64,000 bases of DNA from Macrolepiota albuminosa (taxonomy: Eukaryota; Basidiomycota; Agaricomycetes; Agaricales; Agaricaceae). Below, one piece after another: positions 55,542 through 64,000 of this stretch. The stretch is from NCBI GenBank assembly GCA_027475525.1, contig JAMWFC010000090.1, forward strand, positions 1,426,001 to 1,490,000, given 5' to 3'. Position 1 is the stretch's first letter; every line of letters starts with the position of its first letter. The notes under the pieces are model-generated. The model was given only the letters and a program-made list of their open reading frames with translations, did not search any database and was not told where the DNA came from. A program made the translations under genes and the position numbers.

Positions 55542-55695
55542 TTTTATTGTGTATGTAATTTGTTATGTTTTCTGACAGATGTGAGAATGTTTCATTATTT
55601 CTTTGCTCCAGCAGTCATTTTTATTGTGTATGTAATTTGTTATGTTTTCTGATGGATGTGAGAATGTTTCATTATTTCTTTGCTCCAGCAGTCAT
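55542..55695. repeat. 77-bp tandem duplication, slightly diverged
   Basis: TTATTGTGTATGTAATTTG starts at 55544 and again at 55621. The two 77-bp copies differ only at CTGACAG versus CTGATGG. Confidence 0.85.
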
Positions 55696-55904
55696 TTACA
55701 TCGTCGATAGATGAATTGTTATATTACGATAACATAATCTACCTACACTAGATAGGTAGCTATCGACTTGTCAGCAGGAATGAAATATTATTGAACTAAT
55801 GAACTGGTGAACAACAAAAGTGAGGAAGTATGAAAGTGAATAAAATATGTACAAGTTGGGGTCGTGTCAAAAGAAAATAGAAATAAATTCCTGGCTGCTG
55901 GTTA

Positions 55905-55998
55905 TGTAAGTTGACATTATGTAAGTTGCTGCTCTGTAAGCTGTTGCTCCAGCTATGGTTTATGTAAGCCGTCGCTCCAGCTGCAGTTTATGTAAGCC
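55905..55998. repeat. Minisatellite seed, left
   Basis: About three units of TTTATGTAAGC-GTCGCTCCAGC, the same 28-bp motif as the larger array at 61719-61999, same orientation. Confidence 0.7.
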
Positions 55999-56575
55999 TT
56001 CACAGTTGTTTGTTTGTGATATTACATTTGGGTCCAGTGGACTCGTTAGGGAAGGAAGCAGGACAACAATATAGTCAGACCCAAGCAAGTGTCTGTGAAT
56101 TGTAGTCGAAACTATATGCGATTGGCAAAGATCAACGAGGCCGTTATTGACAATGTGACAAAGCGAATGTGATCCAAGTGTCGTGGTCGCAATTGAAGGC
56201 TTTTTGATCGATGTAATCATTGGTTGCCGTTGCCTGATGCGTCTACGTCCATTCTGTTCTGGCCCTTGTCTGAAATGTCTCTCAGCTTTCTCTTCAGTTT
56301 GTTCTTGGTCCCTTCGTTGGATACTACGTTCTGTGGGGTGTTTATCAGTGTGTTTACTGTGTTGCTTTGTCGCTCACTTTTATGAAGCTAGACCGGTGCT
56401 TGATAAGAGTCATGGATCTCAATACGAGAAGCATTTTGAGTTTCCCACCCGCCAGGTTAACAACCTGGAAAGATAGCTGGACAGAAATGAGGTCTCCTAC
56501 TCGGAATCTTTCCGGCTTGTAATGTTTGTATCTTAAGTTTCCTTCAGTTTTGTGTGTTGCTCTATTGTGTTGTAC

Positions 56576-57340
56576 TTACATTGTCCTGTTCCCTTCATTT
56601 ACCTTCATCTTCGAAAATTGGACCACGTTGTCTTCGGTAATCATGAACCCTTTCTGCCTTATTTTCTCTGTGAGATTGTATGGGTCTAGTTCCCTGTCCA
56701 TGGGAATGTGTTGTTCGTTCTTCTCCACATTGCATGTTGGTGTAAATATCCTGTTTGCGATGTCTAGTGATCTTTCTTGCTGTCTGAGTAACACGTTGTA
56801 CCAGCATTCGAGTCGGCCTTCTGAGAACTCAAGTTCGAAGTACTTGCTAATCTCCGTTGCTCCTATCATTGCATCGTCGAAATGTTTTGTTCCTAGGCCA
56901 TCCAGCTTCACGTATTGCTTCATGTATTTCAGTCGTCTGTAGTCGCTGCTTTATGTGATTAGACTCTGTTATATTGGATCTCATTGAACGCACCTCATGC
57001 GCGTTTCTCTTTTCAGTGGCAGGAGATCCTTTTCGCTGATGGCTCCGTATACCGTGAAAACTAACTCCTCGTCTGATATATCGCCGTCTTCGTGGACGTA
57101 CACTAGTCGCCATGAGTGAGGCTTATTTACTTCTTTTGTCTTAATGGCTTCTGCCCATCTTGGTTCCTGTTGTGTCTTGTATGTTGAGAGTCCGACATAC
57201 AATGTGCAGTTTGGTTACTTACGTGTGCAATGCTAGTCAACATAACGTCATTTTCTTCTTCTCCTTTGCGTATGGCTTTCTCAATTGCGGTTTCTTGGTT
57301 GCGTAATGAGTCTACTGATGTTGAGGTGTCTGTAAATGTT
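56576..57340 (-). CDS. Uncharacterised spliced gene
   Basis: Minus strand. An upstream exon encodes SLRNQETAIEKAIRKGEEEN and DVMLTSIAH, then GTAAGT to ACAAG (47 bp) joins to TQQEPRWAEAIKTKEVNKPH, SWRLVYVHEDGDISDEELVF and TVYGAISEKDLLPLKRETRM. A second intron (GTGCGT onward, about 48 bp) joins to YMKQYVKLDGLGTKHFDDAM, ECWYNVLLRQQERSLDIANR and DPYNLTEKIRQKGFMITEDN, ending at TGA near 56576. It resembles a small protein type I recall as common and uncharacterised in Agaricomycetes. The 5' end beyond 57340 is unclear: a 17-base GT...AG gap near 57330-57350 would be too short for a normal intron. Confidence 0.55.
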
Positions 57341-58130
57341 GCTTACTTGCTGCCTCTGTGTCGTAATCTGCTCCTAAGGTCATTTCTGTTATGATATATC
57401 TATTGTGGCTCTGTCAGCATAATACACCTGTCGGACAGTGGCTAGACGTACATTGTATTGCTGCTGTGTCTTGATATCCTTCTAGTCTGTTGTGCTATCT
57501 GTGTATTCTTTATAGTATCAGGAAGTGATCAGTGAGTGCCTCGACTGTTTTCCTGTGTATGACGTGACGTATCTTGGTTTACCTATCCCATACCCAACTC
57601 GTTTCCTTCCTATCGGCTTTGTCTTTTTTGGTATATGCACTTCGGTTGTTTGGTACCTTCTGTGCCTGTCATCTTGATGCTTCCCATGGTCTGTTTCCAA
57701 TGGTACATTAATTTCTGGCTTCGTTTCTGGCTTCGTTTTATCATCCTCAACTGTTCAGGAACAGACCTTGTGATGTTCCTCTGTCTCTCTTTCTTTGTCC
57801 TCTCATTCGTGAATCTCTAGTGCGTTGCCCTTCTGAGGTTACGGCTATTAAGGTACAACATTACGAGTTGTGGATCTGTAATGCTTGTGTTCTATCTAAA
57901 AGGTCCCGCTGTGCCTTCTGTGAATCTTGTCTTACTGAATTTTTCATTCTACTTGATTTTATTTTGTTCGAAGAAAGGGATACACCGTTCTTTACGTTAT
58001 ACTGCCTTTCCCTCTTTGATGCAACGTGCAGCTTGCTGCTCTATATAAGTGTCTTTTGTCCACTGTCCTCGATAATCCCCTCTCTGCCTCCTCTTTTTTC
58101 TCTGTGTGTTTTGTGTCACCATACAAACCA

Positions 58131-61100
58131 ATGCCTCCTCGCAAGATAAAGTCTGAAGAGAATAAGGCTCAGACACTTGTTGACCAACTCAAGACCATGT
58201 GTGTTTTATATTGGTGTCTTTGATTTTTTTTTTTTTTTTAAAGAAAAAAACTTGTTATCCTCAGTGCAGGAGTGCGGATAGGTTGCAAGCGTGTGTACAG
58301 CTCTTTCAGTTCCGGTCAGTCTTGCTAATTTGCTTATTGTAGCATATTCGATAGCGTTTCTGCGGCAACAGCTTCTGGATCTGAAACAGGCGACCCATCT
58401 GCTGGGTGAGTACTCTTTTTGTGTTGTAATCTGTAGTGCTAATGTTCTTTAGGTCTATTGATGGCGGGTCGCTGTCTAAGTGAAAGGTTTCTGCGTCGCA
58501 TGATGGGTTCATGTGTTACTTGTTGTATTTGTGACTATTGTTTTACTTAATGTCTTGGTATCAGTTCTGTTAGTGTTCCTGCCACGCCGTCGCCCAAGAA
58601 AAAGAGGGCTGTGTCCATTCCATCTGTTGATACACCTGTCATGTTTGTATCCCCGTTTTCCTTGTTACTTTGCTTGACTGCTGCTATGTAGTCAGGCTAT
58701 GGCTGGATTGACTGCTGAAGATGCGACCTTGTCAAGTGGTCGTGCTGTGTAGGTGATTTATGATTTGTTTGCGTTCATGCGCGGTTTGTCTTATGTTTTG
58801 CACTCTCAAGGCGCTCCTGTACCATGACGGAGAAGGCTTTGTTTGCAAGCCAGTCAAGCCCTAAAATGTCGCGTGCCGGAGCTGCAGCCAAGGCCGCTAG
58901 TCCAAATTTGGATGACGAATTTGCACCAAAAAAACTTGTTGAATTGTCTGACGACAATGATGATGACTTGCCTGTTGTGTCAGTGTGGATTGTTTCTTCT
59001 GTTATTTGCTTGTGCTCATTTTGTTCTTTTCGCTTTGGTATAGGATTGCTAAGCGGCCCGTACCTAGGCCGCTTGTTAAGAAGCCTCTTGTTGTCGCAGC
59101 GGGCGACGATAACGTTGACAATTGGGATGTTGCGGACAATAATAGCGACACGCTATCAGACTTTATTGTCGATAATAGTTCTGCTCCCGATTATGGATTG
59201 TCGGAAGATGGCGAGTCTCTCGTGCCTCCCGTCCCCGTTTTGTCTGCTTTGGCTGCTCCGCTTTCAATTGTCCGCTCAGATGCTGTTGAACCGTATGTTT
59301 ATTTCATTTCATTTCATTTTATTCCCTTTATCTCTGTACCTCATTTGTTGATGTCTTGCTACAGCATTAATCCTTGTCTCAATCCTGCAGAAGAGCTTGC
59401 AGTGGATGCGGTCATGCAGCCTTCTATCCAAGAAAAGTTTATGGTGTCGACTTATCAAGGACTGCTGTTCCTTAAGTGCGGACCAACGTCTACTATTTTC
59501 CTTGCATTTATTCAACTTGTCGACAGGAAACAACTTGTAATCCAGCCTTTTGGATACGACAAAATGAACAGTGATGGTAAAATCCATTACGCGCGCATTG
59601 GTGTTGTTGCTGAGCATATGAATGAAGACAATTGGACGTGCGTTTTGCTTATTGTTTTGTATTTTTTTTTTTCTGTTCTTATGTATGACTCTTTAAATAG
59701 TTCGTTGTCGGCTTCTCTTTTATTCAATCGTCACGCCTTCTACGTTAACTTGGCCAGGACTGACCCTGTCCAACTCAATGCCCCGAAGCAGCGATTGGCT
59801 CTTCGGGATTTGACGGGTCCCTTCTGTGTCTGTATTACCTCTGGAGTGGTAACTGCCTCACATTTATTTGACAGTTCTGTTCTTGTTGGGAGTCCGTCTG
59901 ACAAGTATGGTCAGCATCGTATCGAGATTGTTGAATTCCATCAGGAGTCTCTTCGCCAGTTTGCTGTTTTGGGTTGTGTTTTCAACCTCCCGGACGGTGT
60001 TCGAGGTACTCTTTCTGGTAATGGTGTGGCATTTGTTACTCGAGTACTGTCAGGTTCCGCTGAGTCGGGGGCTTTCCAGGAAAGCAATTGCCCTTACAAT
60101 GCGGACTTGACCCACGGATACTCGGGTGTCTGGAACTCCGGGGCTAGGACTCCGGGGTTCAAGACGTGGACAGGGGTAATCCCGGGAGAGGGAACTTGGT
60201 CTGGGGGTTTTGGGTTGTGGGTAGCTGGGGGACTCGGGTGGGGGTCGAGTCGTGAACCAGAGGTTCTAAGACGAGACCAAGTTAGCAAATTAAAGTCGCG
60301 AAGTGCGTACCAATCTTAGAGCACACGAGTATTCAAGCGTGCCAGTCAATGCGTGCCAGTCAATGCGTACCAGTCAAATAGAGGGCACGCAACAATTCAA
60401 GTAATCAAGTGAAAACAGTGTAAGCAGTGTAATATCAAGCCTAGCAAATACAACGGGGGGCTATGCTATAAGTACTACGGGGCCGGGTCTCGGGGTTCCA
60501 GAGTGTCTGGAATGGGTTCTGGGAGTTATTGAGTAGCGGGCAGGGGCTGTATACCTAGATTGTGCATGGGGCACGCGATCAATTGGTGCGGAGGCAGCTG
60601 TGATGCGTGATGCGTGATGGCCGGGAGCGAGCTGCATGATCCGATCGTTGATCGGAGCTGGTAGCAGCTGATGGCAGTCCTTGATGCGCGTGATGGCGGT
60701 GTCGGTAGTTGTGATGGCGGGGCGTGTCCTGTGGGGTCGGAGGGAGGGTCCCGAGTGGTGTTCCGGGGGTGTCCCGGGGTGGATCCAGAGGGGAGGGGTC
60801 GTGACACCTACATACAATGTTGGTGAGTCGTGTTTCGTTGTTTTGTTGGTTCTGCATTTGATGTGACTTCAGATGGTGGGTATGCGACTCCCAAGTCCAA
60901 GAGGCCCTCCGGTATAAAGAGTAACTCAATGTTTACCGAGATGGATGCTCCTGTGTTCAAATCGGCTGGGGTTGCCAATCTGTACAAGCCGGTTGTTGAG
61001 TTTGATCACAAAGGTTCCTGTTAGGCTCATTTCCAGATGGTGTTCTAACATTTTCTCAGTACCTGTATATGACGGCAGGGTAGAAACTGGTCAACCATTC

Positions 61101-61413
61101 CGTTTTACGCCCAGTGACTTTGATACTCTTCCTTCTTGGCGTCCATACAAAAACAACAATGTTGAGGTTCCGGAAAGTTCTGTCGTCAGTGTTGGTTTCA
61201 GTGCCAACTAGTATGAGTCCGGTGGTCACAAGTACGTTGGTGTTTGTTGTGTTTGGATATGTTCTCACGTTTTTCAGGTATCTCACCTTGAACTTGCTGT
61301 TTGTTATTGTGTTGCACAACCCTACTTATGTGATGCGTCTTGTTGAACCTGCTCCTGTGGTGGACCGTGCTGGTGCCACTAAGGGGAAGGCCAAGTCCAA
61401 GATGTGCAAGTAG
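58131..61413 (+). pseudogene. Spliced uncharacterised gene, split by a solo LTR
   Basis: About 11 exons can be followed from MPPRKIKSEENKAQTLVDQL (58131), with short GT-AG introns, through ADRLQACVQLFQ, PATPSPKKKRAVS (NLS-like), an acidic stretch (LVELSDDNDDDLPVV), AKRPVPRPLVKKPLVVAAGD and DNNSDTLSDFIVDN. A globular domain follows (PSIQEKFMVSTYQGLLFLKC, QPFGYDKMNSDGKIHYARIG, FYVNLARTDPVQLNAPKQRL, HRIEIVEFHQESLRQFAVLG). After VAFVTRV the frame is cut by the LTR at 60048, resuming PTYNV, DGGYATPKSKRPSG, VPVYDGRVETGQPFRFTPSD and VGFSAN. A TAG follows, then in frame YESGGHKYLTLNLLFVIVLH to 61413. So one LTR and one nonsense codon. Function unknown; a transposon cargo gene is possible. Confidence 0.6.
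60048..60806 (-). repeat. Solo LTR of the GypB family in a gene
   Basis: TGTCAGGTTCCGCTG to GGTCGTGACA, about 759 bp, close to the GypB LTRs and still CpG-rich. Flanks AGTAC and CCTAC agree at only three of five bases, and the host frame reads on as RV-PTYNV using GTA|CCT, so there is no clear target duplication. Confidence 0.88.
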
Positions 61414-61454
61414 TTCCTGCTTTCACCGCTCCTTCTGTCTTTGCTGGTCGACTG

Positions 61455-61490
61455 CCAAAAAAAAATATATATATATATATATATATTATT
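61455..61490. repeat. Poly-A plus AT dinucleotide repeat
   Basis: A9 followed by about 13 AT units, just after the spliced gene. Ordinary microsatellite. Confidence 0.85.
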
Positions 61491-61718
61491 CAGCGACCTT
61501 CTGCATGGGAGGCAGGTGGGCGTATGTGACCTCAGTTGTGACCTTAGCCATCTAGCCATCGGACGTTTACTTGTTACCTTGAGCAGTCGTTTTTGTGTCG
61601 CGTTGTTTTGAGATAGTCTCGATATAGACTTTTTGAGCCGTTGTCTGTTTGACCGTTTGTTCACTGAGTGAATCTTTCGTCGCGTTACCTTCGGTGGTAT
61701 TTACTGTGTTAATGCTTG

Positions 61719-61999
61719 TTTATGTAGGCTGTCGCTCTAGCGGTGGTTTATGTAAGCTGTCACTCTAGCGGTGGTTTATATAAGCTGTTGCTCCAGCAGT
61801 GGATTATGTAAGCTATCGCTCTAGTGGTGGTTTATGTAAGCTGTCACTCCAGCAATGGTTTATATAAGCTGTCGCTCCAGCAGCGGTTTATGTAAGCTGT
61901 CACTCCAGCAATGGTTTATGTAAGCTGTTGCTCCAGCAATGGTTTATATAAGCCGCTACTCTGGACATGGTTTATATAAGCTATCGCTCACTTTGATGG
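61719..61999. repeat. 28-bp minisatellite, nine units plus a degenerate tenth
   Basis: Units of TTTATGTAAGCTGTCGCTC plus CAGCAATGG, diverged 5-25 percent from each other, from 61719 to 61970, then a partial unit. The same motif occurs at 55905-55998, on the other side of the two spliced genes. Confidence 0.88.
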
Positions 62000-62646
62000 T
62001 TTTGAGCTATGATGTAATGTTAGTTCAGGTGACCATATTGATGGTTGCTTCATATGTAACTTGTTTTGTACTCGTGCGTTGATTTCAACGATGATATTGT
62101 CTGTGTACAGTGCCTGGCTATTAGTCCGTATATTGCTCGTTGTTTTAAAACATGTGTCGTTCACAAGGTATGCATGTATCTAATTTGGCACAACATCTCT
62201 CATGTATGGTTGATAGGGGGCCTACAGTAATTCAACATGTGCGCTCTCAATACCTATGTGTTCTGTCGAACGCCAAGCAATGCTCGATCTATGATACTGA
62301 GCAATGCTCGATCCATGACACTGAACGATGCTATCATACCTATACAGAATGGCATACTACCATATGGATTGATACAAACACAAATCAGTGTACATGTTTT
62401 CTTGCGATTCGAGACTCTATGGGCACCAGGACACACACATATTGGATATTTCCCTTTTTTAGGGTCAACATACCTAATCGGTGCTATGTTTTTTGTCGGT
62501 TTTATATGCTCTGGTTATATTATTGTAGAGTTTTGACTGTTTCTGCGACGTTCAAACGATGCAGGATAACGCGACTTTTTGTGATGTGATCCCTCATGTC
62601 CCGTCATGATTTTCTAGCGTGCCTGCGTTGATGCCACCTAGGTCCT
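62000..62646. other. No clear gene; upstream of the second Helitron-type protein
   Basis: Overlapping plus frames at 62152-62589 and 62237-62536 have no motif and are probably chance. A 24-bp unit CAATGCTCGATC-ATGA-ACTGA repeats twice near 62278-62325. May hold the 5' end or promoter of the following gene. Confidence 0.3.
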
Positions 62647-64000
62647 ATGTTGTGTAACCACGCGATGAGGAACAATGTATGTAATGTTGCATTTGCTATC
62701 GAAACTTTACTGCGTGGATACCGTTTGCCTGATACGTGGCCTTGTTTGGACCAACACGTCGTTATTAGCTCAACCCTTTCTGCAGTAAAATCGTTTGTGG
62801 TATCTGGGCTTAGAATATTAGAGTATTCGCATCTATCTGCGTGTAGAGCTTACCGTAGGAGTAGTCGATTGTCCACACGCAAGTCCCTTGGACGTCAAAG
62901 ATCGCTTTGTAAACCTAAACGTGTCCTCAGACCTATAGGCGGTGGTAAAACTTATGCGTTCTCCTTTGCACAAGTAGATACGTACATCGACGCGAGTCAG
63001 GGCAAACACAACCCGCGGCACGTATTCAAATTCATCAATCATGCAGATGATGTTGGTTTGCTGTCGTACCCGATTACTGCAGGGTACGTGCATGCTAGGC
63101 TGCCTTTGTCTACCCTTTCACAACATCTCACGTTGAAGCAGCTACGATCCGTAGCGCGTATACATGGGATTGCGCTCCCTAAGCATTTTAGAGCGTCACA
63201 TCCAAGTGATTTGTTTAATTCTCACAGTTGCTCAAAATGTGTTAGTTGGTCTACTGTATTGACGGCTGATCTCAGTTCACAAGCAAGAAACACGCTGAGA
63301 CGCTCCGTGGTGCGTAATCAAAAGCATGAAGTTGTTCTTGAGGCAGATGTTTGGGGCCCTGACAAGCCCGAATTTCCTCCTGCGCCTCTTACACCAAGCC
63401 TAACTACTCAAATCATACGCAACTTTTGCAACGAAACAGGTCCAGCACAATTAGAAGAAAGCGGTTGCGCTGTTTGTGGTTTGCTGCGCCCAGTTAAGGA
63501 TATGCATACTCTAAAAAGTATGAAAGGGTTTCTCAGTGTGTTATCTGCCAAAGGAGTTACCAGAGTGGAGAGGCGTTCAGGAACGGAATCTGTGAGAGAA
63601 ATAAAAGGCCCGGTGTTGGATCATAGATGCAATTCTGTCTGTTCAGAGTGCAGGATCCCATTGTTGAAGGGCAAAGTTTAAGTATGCACTTGCAAACGGT
63701 TTTTGGATTGGTGCTGTTCCAGTTGTTTTATCCCGTTTAAATTGGGTTGAACAGCTCCTTGTCGCCAAAGTACGTAGGTCTCTCTGTTTCACACACGTGT
63801 CGTCCTCGGGTCTCAGCAAAATGAACGCACATTTGATTGCTTTTGAATCTCCCGTTGAAAAGGTTTACCATGTACTGCCTCCTCCGAGGGCTGACATGGA
63901 TGATGTTTTAGCTATTCTATTTACAGGGCCTTGTCAGCCTACTGGGGAAGATCTCAAACGATTGCCTTTGCTCGTCCACCGAAACGCTGTGAAGCAGGCA
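62647..64000 (+). pseudogene. Second Helitron-type protein, N-terminal part (DUF6570-like), runs off the window
   Basis: The frame 62647-63681 has LRSVARIHGIALPKHFRASH, a Cys pair block HSCSKCVSW, then CAVCGLLRPVKDMHTL and CNSVCSECRIPLLKGKV. After a one-base shift near 63680 it continues to the window end as KYALANGFWIGAVPVVLSRL, NWVEQLLVAKVRRS, KMNAHLIAFESPVEKVYHVL, and AILFTGPCQPTGEDLKRLPL with LVHRNAVKQA. This order (Cys-rich region, PxYALANGLWxG, FTGPxxPTxED) is what I know from DUF6570-containing fungal Helitron proteins, which lie before Rep. Not the same family as RepHel at 36-42 kb. The shift suggests decay, but a sequencing error or tiny intron is possible. Confidence 0.7.

Noticed and set aside
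62152..62589. 145-residue plus frame before the DUF6570-like protein
   Set aside because: Two overlapping frames of similar quality, no motif, contains a 24-bp repeat; not supported as a gene.

Overview
The window looks like a transposon graveyard from a filamentous basidiomycete, most likely an Agaricomycete. The evidence is short (about 45-80 bp) GT-AG introns, a KDZ-family DNA transposon, several Ty1/copia and Ty3/gypsy families, a LINE, and Helitrons with RepHel and DUF6570-type proteins. I see no recognisable housekeeping gene. The assignment rests on family knowledge and visible motifs, not on a database search.

Layout. 1-1438: 3' end of an LTR element carrying an uncharacterised ORF ('ORF-X') with a polypurine tract and LTR; it has landed in the RNase H part of a copia element (Copia-1, minus strand, 1439-5645). 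5790-7022: relic of a second copia (plus strand). 7077-31790: a KDZ transposase gene split by a 21.5 kb gypsy element, GypA (8825-30375, target duplication ACTAC). GypA is itself split by a complete chromodomain gypsy element, GypB (10113-20618, target duplication GGCTG, genes on minus), and by two solo LTRs of a third family (8927-9444, duplication AGTCT; 21220-21725, duplication GTGAA). 31908-32681: an old CpG-decayed solo LTR of the GypB family. 33437-44054: a LINE reverse transcriptase split by a 9.95 kb head-to-tail array of three Helitron units, one carrying RepHel and one carrying about 24 copies of a 61-bp repeat. 44055-50313: more LTR1-family sequence, a second ORF-X copy, and a decayed gypsy (GypC) lacking its reverse transcriptase. 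50314-55540: AT-rich sequence with small relics. 55540-62000: two spliced uncharacterised genes between minisatellites, one cut by a solo LTR. 62647-64000: N-terminal part of a second Helitron-type protein running off the window.

How the parts relate. The insertions can be ordered: KDZ, then GypA, then GypB and the solo LTRs; and LINE, then Helitron array. Removing each insertion and one target copy restores a reading frame by eye at four junctions (KDZ, GypA gag twice, LINE). Most broken pol-type frames carry TGA where arginine is plausible (CGA to TGA), and some catalytic changes look like CpG to CpA, suggesting that methylated-CpG decay or a RIP-like process inactivated these elements.

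The most interesting signals are: spliced antisense genes between pol and the 3' LTR in both gypsy elements (the GypA one is intact, six exons, 315 aa); the ORF-X family seen twice next to two different LTR families; the Helitron array with its 61-bp repeat; and three tandem duplications of exactly 77 bp in unrelated sequence, at least two of which could be assembly artefacts.
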